In this document: piece after piece, positions 24,591-33,623 of the stretch
Layout of the letters: each line of letters starts with the position of its first letter
Position numbering within the stretch: position 1 is the stretch's first letter
Assembly: GCF_001423965.1 (NCBI RefSeq)
Contig: NZ_LMPV01000001.1
Span: forward strand, 385,908 to 449,907
Origin: Exiguobacterium sp. Leaf196
GTDB lineage: Bacteria; Bacillota; Bacilli; Exiguobacteriales; Exiguobacteriaceae
Length of the DNA stretch: 64,000 nt
Direction of reading: 5' to 3'
Position numbers and translations under genes: made by a program
Notes under the pieces: generated by a model
Told to the model about the DNA's origin: nothing
The model's database searches: none
The model's input: the letters and a program-made list of their open reading frames with translations, nothing else

Positions 24591-25445
24591 TTACCGGTGT
24601 TCGGTATAGTGATGAACTGGCAGTGTAGCAAGCGCCTGGTCGATCTGAGCTTGCGAAACCGGCTCTCTCATCGCTTGGACGTTTGCTTGAAGTTGCGACA
24701 CGCTTGACGCACCTGGAAGGACGATATCGACCTGTTGATCGATTGCTTGCAATGCAAGCGCTGGAAGCGGGAAGTTTTGTAATTGTTGTAGACTGGCTTC
24801 AAGCGTCTCTTTATCGAACTGTTCGAAACGATCAACCGACTGCAGGCGTGAGGCACTTTCGTGTGTCAACAGTCCTTTTGCCAGTGGACCGCGGGCAACG
24901 ACTTGGATGTTTTTCTCTTTTAAGCGTGGTAACAACTCTTCGATGCGACGATCGAGCAATGAATAAGGCGTCATCAAGTAAGAGAAATTACTATGCTCAA
25001 GCCAATATTCGATGACGTTCGGTCGCAATGACGAGAGACCATATTCCTTGATTTTCCCCTCTGCTTTTAAGTCTTCCATCGCGCGAATCGATGCGTCGAT
25101 ATCGTCGTCCATCGTGCCACCATGGACGTAATATAGGTCGAGGTAAGGTGTTTCGAGTCGATTTAAACTTTCAAGACAGGCTTGCTTCAAATAGTCATAA
25201 CTCGGATCCCATGTCCAACCGGTTCCGGTCGCATTCATTCGATTGCCACCTTTTGAGGCAAGAAACAATCGACTACGATCCTCTTGCGCGAAGGTTTGAC
25301 CGATAATCGATTCGACGGCTCCGTTTGCATAGACATCCGCTGTGTCGAAATGGGTGATACCCGCGTCGAGTGCCGTCCGCAGGATTGCTGCCGCTTCTTC
25401 CTGTCCGCGTTTTAAGATCGTCATCGTACCTAATCCTAATGACAT
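24591..25445 (-). CDS. yqkF: aldo-keto reductase, YqkF-like
   Basis: A 284-residue aldo-keto reductase with the barrel landmarks: D34 and Y39 in THFDTADVYANG, catalytic Lys in LFLASKGG, His in LYYVHGG, and the cofactor loops GLSSLRPN and LPGASS. It reduces aldehydes or ketones with NADPH. In B. subtilis yqkF also lies next to nudF and fur, which supports the name. The start is ATG 25443-25445, with GAGGG 8 bases upstream; a TTG two codons earlier is part of the spacer. It probably shares a transcript with the DJ-1-type gene. Confidence 0.85.
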   Translation of the reverse strand: MSLGLGTMTILKRGQEEAAAILRTALDAGITHFDTADVYANGAVESIIGQTFAQEDRSRLFLASKGGNRMNATGTGWTWDPSYDYLKQACLESLNRLETPYLDLYYVHGGTMDDDIDASIRAMEDLKAEGKIKEYGLSSLRPNVIEYWLEHSNFSYLMTPYSLLDRRIEELLPRLKEKNIQVVARGPLAKGLLTHESASRLQSVDRFEQFDKETLEASLQQLQNFPLPALALQAIDQQVDIVLPGASSVSQLQANVQAMREPVSQAQIDQALATLPVHHYTEHR

Positions 25446-25612
25446 GTTCAATTCCCTCTTTTCTTAAATGAACTGTAAGTTTGGAACTTCTGCATTCTAG
25501 TGTATCATATCTTATGAAAAAGACGGCTTGAAGTCTTGCGGCAATACGTCGGAAACGGCATACTAATCATGACAGAGAACGTAAACTAGGATAGAAGAGG
25601 GGAACACTACCG

Positions 25613-26143
25613 ATGGAAGAAAAAACGATTGAACGTGAAGTGATCTATGAAGGAAAAGTTTTTGATGTCGAGAAACATGTCGTCACGTTACCGAACGGTA
25701 ATACCTCGGTTCGTGAACTGGTCTATCATAATGGTGCCGTCGCCATCATCGCTTTTGATGAACAAGGGGATCTGATTGTCGTTGAACAATATCGGAAGGC
25801 GTTCGAGAGTCTATCGATCGAGATACCAGCGGGCAAACTCGAGAAAGGTGAAGATCCACTCGATTGTGCCGGACGTGAATTAAAGGAAGAAACAGGTTAC
25901 GTCGCGAAAGAGTTACGACATGTCTTTGATTTCTACGGTGCGCCTGGTTTCTGTAGCGAACGTGTACATATTTATGAAGCGATTGGTCTTACTGCAGGTG
26001 ATCGTCAGCTCGATGAAGATGAGTTCCTTGAGAACAAAACATTGAAGCTTGAACAAGCGCTCGAACTCATAGCAAACGGAACGATTGTCGACGCGAAGAC
26101 GATCATGGCGATCCAGCATTGGCAGATCCGTACTTTAAAATGA
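25613..26143 (+). CDS. nudF: ADP-ribose pyrophosphatase
   Basis: A 176-residue Nudix hydrolase that splits ADP-ribose into AMP and ribose 5-phosphate, clearing a reactive sugar. The Nudix box is canonical (GKLEKGEDPLDCAGRELKEE, then TGY). The preceding SIEIPAG and the downstream YGAPGFCSER are hallmarks of the ADP-ribose branch. The position before fur matches B. subtilis yqkG/nudF. Its stop codon overlaps the first element of the Fur-box array. GAGGGGAA precedes the ATG. Confidence 0.95.
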   Translation: MEEKTIEREVIYEGKVFDVEKHVVTLPNGNTSVRELVYHNGAVAIIAFDEQGDLIVVEQYRKAFESLSIEIPAGKLEKGEDPLDCAGRELKEETGYVAKELRHVFDFYGAPGFCSERVHIYEAIGLTAGDRQLDEDEFLENKTLKLEQALELIANGTIVDAKTIMAIQHWQIRTLK

Positions 26144-26181
26144 TTCTCATTTAAATGATTTTCAGTTGATAATCATTTTAA
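26141..26181. promoter_or_regulatory. Fur-box-like array upstream of fur
   Basis: Three TGA-NNN-TCA repeats: TGATTCTCA (26141), TGATTTTCA (26156) and TGATAATCA (26167). The last is part of TGATAATCATTTTAA, which agrees with the Bacillus 7-1-7 Fur consensus at 12 of 14 fixed positions. The array ends immediately before the -35 element of fur, so iron-dependent autoregulation is likely. Confidence 0.6.
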
Positions 26182-26182
26182 T

Positions 26183-26211
26183 TTGAAAAAAGACTGAGTT
26201 TCAGCTATGAT
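26183..26211 (+). promoter_or_regulatory. sigma-A promoter of fur
   Basis: TTGAAA (26183-26188), 17 bases, TATGAT (26206-26211). Confidence 0.65.
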
Positions 26212-26244
26212 AATAGCATCAGTTCGAACAAAGGGGGCGCTATG

Positions 26245-26727
26245 ATGGAAAGTCGTGTAGAACGCATCAAAAAACAGCTAAGCGGTAAAGGATATAAGCT
26301 GACTCCCCAACGTGAAGCGACTGTGCGTGTCCTGCTCGAACATGAGTCGGATCACCTCAGTGCCGAAAATGTCTTTCTCCTTGTAAAAGAAAAGAACTCC
26401 GACATCGGACTTGCGACGGTTTACCGGACGCTCGAATTATTGACGGAGCTCGAAGTCGTCGATAAGGTCAACTTCGGAGATGGCGTATCCCGGTTTGATT
26501 TACGACAAGAAGGTGCGAGTCATTCGCATCACCATCTCGTCTGTATCGAATGTGGATCCGTCGAAGAGATTTTAGACGATATGCTTGAAGAAGTAGAGAA
26601 AGAAATCGTGTCCCGATTCCATTTCAAAATCAAGGATCACCGCCTGACATTCCATGGCGTCTGCCGTGTCTGCCAAGAGCGTCACGCTCGGGAAGCGTTG
26701 GAACAATCGCAAACACAAACAGTCTGA
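26245..26727 (+). CDS. fur: ferric uptake regulator Fur
   Basis: A 160-residue metalloregulator. The winged-helix DNA-binding part (LTPQREATVRVLLE; GLATVYRTLELL) is followed by the metal/dimer domain with HSHHHLVCIECGSVEE, and a second Cys pair GVCRVCQ; the two CxxC pairs form the structural zinc site. Identity as Fur rather than PerR or Zur rests on the position between nudF and xerD as in B. subtilis and on the Fur boxes upstream; the sequence alone cannot exclude the others. ATG 26245 gives the best spacing to GGGGG; ATG 26242 directly before it is possible. Confidence 0.9.
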   Translation: MESRVERIKKQLSGKGYKLTPQREATVRVLLEHESDHLSAENVFLLVKEKNSDIGLATVYRTLELLTELEVVDKVNFGDGVSRFDLRQEGASHSHHHLVCIECGSVEEILDDMLEEVEKEIVSRFHFKIKDHRLTFHGVCRVCQERHAREALEQSQTQTV

Positions 26728-26756
26728 CCGTCCGAGGAAATTTCGGATGGTTTTTC
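26727..26756 (+). terminator. intrinsic terminator of fur
   Basis: ACCGTCCGA / TTCGGATGGT with a short A-rich loop, then TTTTC. It begins at the last base of the fur stop codon. Confidence 0.8.
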
Positions 26757-26771
26757 TTTTTCGATTTTTAT

Positions 26772-26818
26772 AGGTCAGACCTCTTCACAACGGTTTACAC
26801 CTTTGATATGATGGGAAA
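26772..26818 (+). promoter_or_regulatory. xerD promoter region with palindrome
   Basis: A sigma-A promoter TTCACA (26784-26789), 17 bases, TATGAT (26807-26812). Overlapping it is a sigma-B-like pair GTTTAC (26793), 14 bases, GGGAAA (26813-26818). Just upstream of the -35 lies the palindrome AGGT-CAG-ACCT (26772-26782), whose core also occurs before deoB and gapN. Confidence 0.5.
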
Positions 26819-26852
26819 GTAAGCGATTTCGTAAACGAAGAGGATGAGTTCA

Positions 26853-27737
26853 GTGCGTGAACAACTGGAAGCATTTATCAACTATTTAGTGATTGAACGG
26901 CAAATGTCCGCGAATACGGCAGCTGCGTATCGAAATGATTTGAATCAATACTTACAGACGCTCGAAACAGCGGAAGTTTCTTCGTTTGAACAGGTTCACC
27001 GACATCATATCGTCGACCACATTGAACGATTGCTTGAAGCACGCAAGTCACGATCGACGGTCCGCCGGGCGACGAGCTCAATCCGTTCGTTCCATCAATA
27101 TCTGGTCGAAGAGAAACTAACGACGCATGATCCGTCCCGTCATCTTGATTTACCGAAACCGGAGAAGAAGCTTCCCGTCGTCTGGAGTCAAACCGACGTC
27201 GAACGTTTACTTGATTCGGTCGTCGGTGTCGATCCGCTTACACGACGAGATGCAGCAATGCTTGAGCTTCTCTATGGAACAGGGATGCGCGTCAGCGAAC
27301 TGCTACAACTGAAGTTGAACGATTTGCAACTCGAACTAGGGTATCTGTCGTGTATCGGGAAAGGGAACAAGTCCCGTATCATCCCGATGAGTTCGACATC
27401 GATTGAAAGCGTCAGGACATATCTTGACCTCGCGCGTAATAGTCTCGGTGGTCAACAGACGGACGATGTCTTCTTGAACAGTCGCGGTGATCGTTTATCA
27501 CGACAAGGTTTTTGGAAGATGATCAAACGACGAGCAAAGGAAGCCGGTATCGAAAAAGAAATCACGCCGCATGTCTTGCGTCATTCGTTCGCGACCCATC
27601 TTCTTGAAAATGGTGCTGATCTACGCGTCGTGCAAGAGATGCTAGGGCACGCTGATTTGTCGACGACACAAATGTATACACACGTCAATAAAGCACGACT
27701 CCATGACGTGTATAAGAAACATCATCCACGGGCATGA
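26853..27737 (+). CDS. xerD: tyrosine recombinase XerD
   Basis: A 294-residue tyrosine recombinase that resolves chromosome dimers at dif with XerC. The N-terminal SAM-like core-binding domain (about 1-85) is followed by the catalytic domain with Arg in GTGMRVSELL, Lys in GKGNKSR, H-x-x-R in HVLRHSFATHLL, His in GHADLSTTQ and the nucleophile Tyr in QMYTHVN. The GTG at 26853 is preferred because GAGGA lies 8 bases before it; the ATG at 26844 has no room for a ribosome site. Position after fur and before deoB is as in B. subtilis (ripX). Confidence 0.95.
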   Translation: MREQLEAFINYLVIERQMSANTAAAYRNDLNQYLQTLETAEVSSFEQVHRHHIVDHIERLLEARKSRSTVRRATSSIRSFHQYLVEEKLTTHDPSRHLDLPKPEKKLPVVWSQTDVERLLDSVVGVDPLTRRDAAMLELLYGTGMRVSELLQLKLNDLQLELGYLSCIGKGNKSRIIPMSSTSIESVRTYLDLARNSLGGQQTDDVFLNSRGDRLSRQGFWKMIKRRAKEAGIEKEITPHVLRHSFATHLLENGADLRVVQEMLGHADLSTTQMYTHVNKARLHDVYKKHHPRA

Positions 27738-27750
27738 TGGTTCTATCTTT

Positions 27751-27776
27751 TAAAGGTCTGACTTCAGACAATTAAT
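27751..27776. promoter_or_regulatory. 26-base palindromic operator-like site before deoB
   Basis: TTAA-AG-GTCTGA-CT-TCAGAC-AA-TTAA: 20 of 26 positions are symmetric. It lies between xerD and deoB, 79 bases before the deoB start. A repressor of the nucleoside operon is the likely reader. No T-run follows, so it is not a terminator. Confidence 0.5.
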
Positions 27777-27854
27777 GCGTTTTGTCTAGTTCCTTTACGG
27801 GAAAATTCGTAACGGGAATCGCACAACTACAGCTCGTAATAGGAGGAATAGCAA

Positions 27855-29027
27855 ATGGCTCAATCATTTAAACGTGTATTTTTGATCGTCATGGACTCCG
27901 TAGGAATCGGAGAAGCACCGGATGCTGAACAATTCGGAGATCTTGGTTCACATACGCTTGGTCACATCGCGCGTGAACGTAGCGGATTAAACATGCCGAA
28001 CATGGCAAAGCTCGGACTTTCACATATCGAGCCGGTCGAAGGTGTCTCGGCTGCAGAAGCACCGCTTGCGGCATACGGGAAAATGCAGGAAGTATCTGCA
28101 GGGAAAGATACGATGACGGGGCACTGGGAGATCATGGGACTGCGGATTGATACACCATTCCGTGTCTTCGAAAAATTCCCAGATGATTTGATTCATCGCT
28201 TAGAAGAGTTCTCAGGGCGGAAGATCATCGGGAATAAACCGGCTTCTGGTACGGAAATCTTAGACGAACTCGGACAAGAACATGTTGAAACAGGCGCCTT
28301 GATCGTCTATACGTCGGCAGACTCTGTCCTTCAAATCGCAGCTCATGAAGAAATCGTTCCATTAGAGGAACTGTACCGGATTTGTGAATATGCACGCGAT
28401 ATTACGCGGGATGACCCGTACATGCTCGGTCGTATCATCGCACGTCCATTCCTTGGTGAGGCAGGGGCGTGGGTTCGGACAGCGAACCGTCACGACTATG
28501 CACTTAAACCATTCGACCGGACAGTCATGAACGAACTTGAGACAGCTGGACTTGATGTCATCTCACTCGGTAAGATTGCTGATATCTATGACGGCGAAGG
28601 AGTGACCGATGCGATCCGTACGAAGTCGAACATGGACGGCATGGATCAACTCGTGAAGCAACTCGATCGAGACTTCAACGGACTCTGCTTCTTGAACCTC
28701 GTCGATTTCGATGCGTTGTTCGGACACCGTCGCGATCCGCAAGGTTACGGACAAGCACTCGAAGAGTTCGATGCCCGTCTTCCGGAAGTGTTTGATCGCT
28801 TGAAAGAAGATGATCTCTTGATCATCACGGCTGACCATGGAAACGACCCGGTTCATGCTGGGACAGACCACACGCGGGAATACGTACCGTTGCTTGCTTA
28901 TTACAAAAACAGTGTCGCAAAACCGCTCGGTATCCGTGAGACGTTCGCTGATCTTGGGGCAACGGTTGCTGAAAACTTCGGTGTCAAAATGCCGGCACAC
29001 GGAACAAGCTTTTTAACAGAACTATAA
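27855..29027 (+). CDS. deoB: phosphopentomutase
   Basis: A 390-residue manganese enzyme of the alkaline phosphatase superfamily that interconverts (deoxy)ribose 1-phosphate and 5-phosphate in nucleoside salvage. Metal-site blocks are visible: [17 protein letters not shown] near the N-terminus, the phospho-acceptor Thr in [10 protein letters not shown], and [12 protein letters not shown] with the following DHTREYVP. The normal length is about 390. It heads the deoB-punA-pdp cluster (gaps 18 and 46 bases) that feeds nucleoside sugars to the pentose phosphate pathway. AGGAGG precedes the ATG. Confidence 0.97.
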   Translation: MAQSFKRVFLIVMDSVGIGEAPDAEQFGDLGSHTLGHIARERSGLNMPNMAKLGLSHIEPVEGVSAAEAPLAAYGKMQEVSAGKDTMTGHWEIMGLRIDTPFRVFEKFPDDLIHRLEEFSGRKIIGNKPASGTEILDELGQEHVETGALIVYTSADSVLQIAAHEEIVPLEELYRICEYARDITRDDPYMLGRIIARPFLGEAGAWVRTANRHDYALKPFDRTVMNELETAGLDVISLGKIADIYDGEGVTDAIRTKSNMDGMDQLVKQLDRDFNGLCFLNLVDFDALFGHRRDPQGYGQALEEFDARLPEVFDRLKEDDLLIITADHGNDPVHAGTDHTREYVPLLAYYKNSVAKPLGIRETFADLGATVAENFGVKMPAHGTSFLTEL

Positions 29028-29045
29028 TTCGAGGGAGCGATTCAG

Positions 29046-29858
29046 ATGACAGTCAACTGGAATGAAACACGTTCGTTTTTAGAAAGCAAGATGCAGGCGA
29101 AACCGGAAATCGGATTGATTCTCGGTTCAGGACTTGGTGTCCTCGCAGATGAGATCGAAAACCCGATCGCGATTCCATACCATGAAATCCCGAACTTCCC
29201 GGTTTCAACGGTCGAAGGACACGCTGGGCAACTCGTCTTCGGAACACTTGAAGGGAAACAAGTCGTTGCGATGCAAGGACGATTCCATTTCTATGAAGGA
29301 TACTCAATGGATATGGTGACGTTCCCTGTCCGCGTCATGAAAGCAATCGGCGTTGAGACATTAATCGTTACGAATGCAGCCGGTGCATGTAACGAAGCAT
29401 TCGAACCAGGTGATTTGATGTTGATCACGGATCACATCAACTTCTTCGGTACGAATCCGTTGATCGGTAAGAACGTCGACGAGATGGGACCGCGTTTCCC
29501 GGACATGTCGAAGCCGTACGATGCGGAATTACTTCGACTCGCACAAGAAACAGCGGATGAACTCGGGATTCGTGTTCGCCAAGGTGTCTACTTCGGAAAC
29601 ACAGGTCCAACGTATGAGACACCTGCAGAAGTCAAGATGGCACGGATGCTTGGAGGAGATGTCGTCGGTATGTCGACGGTCCCTGAAGTCATCGTTGCCC
29701 GTCATTCAGATATGCGTGTTCTTGGGATTTCGTGTGTCTCGAACATGGCAGCAGGCATTCTCGATCAACCGTTACATCATGATGAAGTCATCGAAACGAC
29801 AGAACGTGTCCGGGCACACTTCCTATCACTCGTTCGCGGTTCGATCAAAAAAATGTAA
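29046..29858 (+). CDS. punA: purine nucleoside phosphorylase
   Basis: A 270-residue trimeric PNP of the inosine/guanosine type. It splits purine (deoxy)nucleosides with phosphate. Landmarks: phosphate loop LILGSGLGVLADE, QGRFHFYEGYSMDM, VTNAAGACN, and GDVVGMSTVPEVIVARH carrying the substrate-binding Met-Ser. It works in sequence with DeoB, which isomerises the released ribose 1-phosphate. GAGGGAGCG lies 10 bases before the ATG. Confidence 0.95.
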   Translation: MTVNWNETRSFLESKMQAKPEIGLILGSGLGVLADEIENPIAIPYHEIPNFPVSTVEGHAGQLVFGTLEGKQVVAMQGRFHFYEGYSMDMVTFPVRVMKAIGVETLIVTNAAGACNEAFEPGDLMLITDHINFFGTNPLIGKNVDEMGPRFPDMSKPYDAELLRLAQETADELGIRVRQGVYFGNTGPTYETPAEVKMARMLGGDVVGMSTVPEVIVARHSDMRVLGISCVSNMAAGILDQPLHHDEVIETTERVRAHFLSLVRGSIKKM

Positions 29859-29904
29859 CGACAGTTTTAACACTCACAAACCACTCCTGAGGAGGAACTA
29901 GATT

Positions 29905-31206
29905 ATGCGTATGGTAGATTTGATTGCAACAAAACGAGACGGTGGCGAACTCGCAACAGCTGATATTCAAGCAATGGTAGAAGGATTCACGAATGGTGAA
30001 ATTCCAGATTATCAAATGTCAGCGATGTCGATGGCGATTTTCTATCAAGGAATGTCAGATCGTGAAATCGCTGATTTGACGATGGCGATGGTCAACTCGG
30101 GTGACGTGATCGACCTTTCACGTATCCACGGGAAAAAAGTCGACAAACACTCGACTGGCGGTGTCGGTGACAAGATCAGTCTGATTGTTGCACCACTCGT
30201 TGCGTCAATCGGTATCCCGGTTGCGAAGATGAGTGGTCGCGGCCTCGGTCACACAGGTGGAACAATCGACAAACTCGAAGCGTTCCCTGGTTTTGACGTT
30301 GAACTTTCAGAAGAAGCATTCGTCTCACAAGTCAACGACATCAAGATGGCTATCATCGGTCAAACAGGTAACTTGACACCTGCAGACAAAAAACTCTACG
30401 CATTACGTGACGTCACGGCGACGGTTAACTCGATCCCATTGATCGCAAGTTCAATCATGTCGAAAAAAATCGCAGCGGGAGCAGACAGCATCGTACTTGA
30501 CGTGAAGACAGGTTCAGGTGCCTTTATGAAATCGTTCGAAGATGCTAAAGCACTCGCGACAGAGATGGTTTCGATCGGTAAGAGCGTCAATCGTAAGACA
30601 GTTGCTGTCATTACAGACATGGATCAGCCGCTCGGCTTTGAAATCGGTAACGCAAACGAAGTCAAGGAAGCGATTGAAGTCCTTCAAGGAAAAGATGTCC
30701 GTGACTTGAAAGTCATCGCATTGACGATTGCATCACACATGGCAGTCCTCGGTGAGTTCTACCCGACGTTCGATGAAGCGTATGCGGATCTCGAAACACG
30801 TCTTGGTAACGGGGCAGCACTTGACGTCTTCAAAAAGTTTATCGCAGCGCAAGGCGGCGACGCGTCACTCGTTGACGACATGACAAAAGCACTTGAAACG
30901 AAATACGAAAAAACATTCGTTGCTTCAAAAGCCGGTTATGTCTCTGAAATCATCGCTGACGAAGTCGGTGTTGCAGCAATGATCCTCGGAGCAGGACGCG
31001 CGACGAAAGCAGATGAGATCGATCACGCAGCAAGCGTCACGCTGCATAAAAAAGTCGGCGATCGTGTCGAAGTCGGCGATGTCATCGCAACGCTTCGTTC
31101 AAACAAAGAAACGCTCGACCAAGCAATCGAAAAAATGGATCACGCGTATCACATTAGTGAAACGAAACCGGAAGCACGTCCGCTCGTTCACGCTGTCATT
31201 CAATAA
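29905..31206 (+). CDS. pdp: pyrimidine-nucleoside phosphorylase
   Basis: A 433-residue enzyme of the nucleoside phosphorylase II family, splitting uridine, deoxyuridine and thymidine. Conserved KHSTGGVGDKISL and the Ser/Lys in the phosphate site (GHTGGTIDKLEA) are visible, as is the C-terminal swivelling domain. In B. subtilis pdp lies in the dra-nupC-pdp operon; here it sits behind punA, so one operon covers purine and pyrimidine nucleosides plus the mutase. Start ATG 29905 with GGAGGAA. A terminator closes the unit. Confidence 0.95.
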   Translation: MRMVDLIATKRDGGELATADIQAMVEGFTNGEIPDYQMSAMSMAIFYQGMSDREIADLTMAMVNSGDVIDLSRIHGKKVDKHSTGGVGDKISLIVAPLVASIGIPVAKMSGRGLGHTGGTIDKLEAFPGFDVELSEEAFVSQVNDIKMAIIGQTGNLTPADKKLYALRDVTATVNSIPLIASSIMSKKIAAGADSIVLDVKTGSGAFMKSFEDAKALATEMVSIGKSVNRKTVAVITDMDQPLGFEIGNANEVKEAIEVLQGKDVRDLKVIALTIASHMAVLGEFYPTFDEAYADLETRLGNGAALDVFKKFIAAQGGDASLVDDMTKALETKYEKTFVASKAGYVSEIIADEVGVAAMILGAGRATKADEIDHAASVTLHKKVGDRVEVGDVIATLRSNKETLDQAIEKMDHAYHISETKPEARPLVHAVIQ

Positions 31207-31227
31207 TCCATCCGATAAGCAATATCT

Positions 31228-31259
31228 GAGTAGTGGACTTCGTCCGCTACTCTTTTTTT
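31228..31259 (+). terminator. intrinsic terminator of deoB-punA-pdp
   Basis: GAGTAG-T-GGAC-TTC-GTCC-G-CTACTC followed by seven Ts. Confidence 0.9.
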
Positions 31260-31310
31260 GTGATAAAATTAAAAGTGTAAAAATATGGATATACGCAGAG
31301 GAGCGATCGC

Positions 31311-31955
31311 ATGAAACGTTGGTTCATAGTAATTGCCAGTTTAGTTGGAGTTATTGGCGGCGGCGCATTGATGATGACGTCCGCTTTTACACAGGACATG
31401 GAGTCAGATGGAACGAAAGAGGCTGAAATACAACAAAAAGCAAAGACATACTTAGAGAAGCATCTTCCGGAAGCAAAGGTGACCGGTAGTATTTACGACA
31501 ATATGGGAAATTTTTCGTTTGAGTATGCAGCGCGAGCAGTCGATGAAAAAACGAATACCGAGTTTTTCGTCTATCAACAGAAGAAGTCCGGAAAGTTCGT
31601 CGATACGTATCATGCGGCACTTTGGGAAGATCGGTTAGAGCGACGGATTCCGTCGCCGACTCTCAAAAAACTGAAGGATCAATTGAGCGTGACCGTACTT
31701 TATGACAACGATAAAATTCAGCGACTTGGTAGGGTCCGTTTTGATTCAAATGCTTATTTACGTGCGGAAATCGCTCCGACGCTTTTGGTGGACGTGCCTC
31801 GCAAACGACATGAACAGGATAGAGCACAGATTAAAGAGTGGGCAAAGTCGTTACGTGAGCAAGGGATTCTTCGGCACATGACGGTCAAGGTCGATTATGT
31901 TTCAGAAAAGGGTGAACTACTGGAAAACGGAAATTCACTCTTCGTGACGTTATAA
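31311..31955 (+). CDS. hypothetical exported or membrane-anchored protein
   Basis: A 214-residue protein that I cannot name. It has an N-terminal membrane helix or signal peptide (WFIVIASLVGVIGGGALMM, residues 4-22), then a mixed alpha/beta domain. The segment after it (KAKTYLEKHLPEAKVTGSIYD) resembles the start of small PepSY-like secreted domains. Many Lys/Asp/Glu residues suggest a soluble extracytoplasmic part. GAGG(A)GCG precedes the ATG. It stands alone between the pdp terminator and ldcA. Confidence 0.65.
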   Translation: MKRWFIVIASLVGVIGGGALMMTSAFTQDMESDGTKEAEIQQKAKTYLEKHLPEAKVTGSIYDNMGNFSFEYAARAVDEKTNTEFFVYQQKKSGKFVDTYHAALWEDRLERRIPSPTLKKLKDQLSVTVLYDNDKIQRLGRVRFDSNAYLRAEIAPTLLVDVPRKRHEQDRAQIKEWAKSLREQGILRHMTVKVDYVSEKGELLENGNSLFVTL

Positions 31956-32038
31956 AGTAGATTGAAAAAACGAGAGTGCGCGATTCTCATGCGATTTGTT
32001 ATACTGGAAATACTTGTAATGAAAAAGGGGGAATTTTC

Positions 32039-33043
32039 ATGAAACCACCACGCTTACAAAAAGGAGATAAGATTGCCATCGTCTCACCGGCGTCTGCAAT
32101 TGCGGCATACGTGCCACGTCGACTTGCACGCGGTATTGCAACACTTGAACAAATGGGATTCGAGGTTGTCTTAATGCCGAATGCAACAGCTGTTCATAGT
32201 CATACAGCAGGAACGATCGGCGAACGTCTGCAAGACTTACATATGGCGTTCGCTGATCCGTCGATTAAGGCGATTATCTCGACAATCGGTGGGTTTAACT
32301 CGCACCAGTTGCTCGATGAACTCGATTATGAGTTGATCCGAAACAATCCGAAAATTTTCGTCGGATACAGTGATATCACGGCACTGTTTGCTGGCATCTA
32401 TCAGCAGACAGGATTGACGACGTTCGTCGGACCCGCACTGCTGACGCAGTTCGGTCAATTCGATGGTCTTGATCCATATACGGAAGAGTCATTCACTCGT
32501 ACGTTCATGCAGACGGAACCGATCGGTCGGATCGAAGCGTCGGAGGAGTGGACGGACGAGATTTTACGCTGGGACGTCGCAGATGACCGAAGACGAGAGC
32601 ATCAAGTGAACGCGGGATATACGATCGTTAAGACCGGTGTCGCAGAAGGTCCGATTCTGACGGGGAACACGGGAACACTTTTGCTGCTTGCTGGGACACC
32701 ATACTTGCCATCATTTGACGGTGTCGTCTTGATGCTTGAGGATGACGAAAGTGAGACGCCGGAAACGATCGACCGCTATTTTACTCAATTGCGACACATG
32801 GGTGCGTATGACAAGATTGCGGCGCTCGTCGTCGGACGCTTCCCGCGCAAAGTCGATTTTGATCCCGATTTTCCACTCAAAGATATCATTTTGCGCGCAA
32901 CGCGGGGGTATGATTTCCCAATCGTTCTTGATGCGGACTTCGGACATACGGATCCTGTCACGACACTCGCGAATGGAATTCAAATTCGTGTCGAAGTAAC
33001 AGATTCGGTGACACTTGATGTGTTAGAGGCAGCCGTCGAGTAA
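32039..33043 (+). CDS. LD-carboxypeptidase (peptidase S66)
   Basis: A 334-residue enzyme of the LdcA/MccF family. The nucleophile elbow is FVGYSDITAL (S111); NTGTLLLLAGTPYLP and the C-terminal DFGHTDP contribute the Glu and His of the triad. LdcA members remove the terminal D-Ala from cytosolic muropeptide tetrapeptides in peptidoglycan recycling; MccF members cleave microcin C. The two cannot be told apart here. ATG 32039 has AAAGGGGG 8 bases upstream; the open frame to 31976 is not needed. Confidence 0.9.
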   Translation: MKPPRLQKGDKIAIVSPASAIAAYVPRRLARGIATLEQMGFEVVLMPNATAVHSHTAGTIGERLQDLHMAFADPSIKAIISTIGGFNSHQLLDELDYELIRNNPKIFVGYSDITALFAGIYQQTGLTTFVGPALLTQFGQFDGLDPYTEESFTRTFMQTEPIGRIEASEEWTDEILRWDVADDRRREHQVNAGYTIVKTGVAEGPILTGNTGTLLLLAGTPYLPSFDGVVLMLEDDESETPETIDRYFTQLRHMGAYDKIAALVVGRFPRKVDFDPDFPLKDIILRATRGYDFPIVLDADFGHTDPVTTLANGIQIRVEVTDSVTLDVLEAAVE

Positions 33044-33089
33044 AAAGGTCTGCACGATGCCCTGAAATTTGGTACACTGTACGATGGAA

Positions 33090-33109
33090 TCACGATCTTA
33101 AAATCGTGA
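33090..33109 (+). repeat. hairpin in ppiB leader
   Basis: TCACGAT-CTTAAA-ATCGTGA is a perfect 7-bp dyad 39 bases before the ppiB start codon. No T-run follows. It could be an operator or an RNA leader structure. Confidence 0.35.
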
Positions 33110-33147
33110 CGAATCTCTAGCTGAAAAGCACGAAAGGTTGGTCAAAC

Positions 33148-33585
33148 ATGCAAAAAACTGGTCATATCTTATTAGAAGATGGAAATAAAATTGAATTCGA
33201 ATTGTTCAACGATGAAGCACCGATCACGACTGAAAACTTCGAAAACCTTGCAAACTCGAACTTCTACGATGGATTGAACTTCCACCGTGTCATCCCAGGC
33301 TTCGTCTCACAAGGCGGATGCCCAATCGGAAACGGTACAGGCGGTTCAGGAAAAACGATTCCTTGCGAAACGTCTACATCATACCCACACAAACACAAAG
33401 CGGGTTCACTTTCGATGGCACACGCTGGTCGTAACACTGGATCAAGCCAGTTCTTCATCGTACATGAGCCACAACCGCACCTCGACGGTGTACACACAGT
33501 CTTCGGACAAGTGACTTCAGGTCTCGAACATGCACAAAAAATGAAGCAAGGCGCTGGCATCAAAGAAATCCGCGTCGAAGCATAA
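33148..33585 (+). CDS. ppiB: cyclophilin-type peptidyl-prolyl isomerase
   Basis: A 145-residue cytosolic cyclophilin that catalyses cis-trans isomerisation of proline bonds. The active-site blocks are [14 protein letters not shown] (Arg), [18 protein letters not shown] and [12 protein letters not shown]. It is slightly shorter than the average 145-165 and has no signal peptide. Position before ribT, ypuF and scpA fits B. subtilis ppiB. GAAAGGTTGG precedes the ATG. Confidence 0.95.
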   Translation: MQKTGHILLEDGNKIEFELFNDEAPITTENFENLANSNFYDGLNFHRVIPGFVSQGGCPIGNGTGGSGKTIPCETSTSYPHKHKAGSLSMAHAGRNTGSSQFFIVHEPQPHLDGVHTVFGQVTSGLEHAQKMKQGAGIKEIRVEA

Positions 33586-33592
33586 GTTCTTG

Positions 33593-33623
33593 CTCCTCTT
33601 CAAACGTTTGAAGAGGAGTTTTT
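33593..33623 (+). terminator. intrinsic terminator of ppiB
   Basis: CTCCTCTTCAAAC and GTTTGAAGAGGAG form a perfect 13-bp dyad followed by TTTTTC. Confidence 0.9.
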
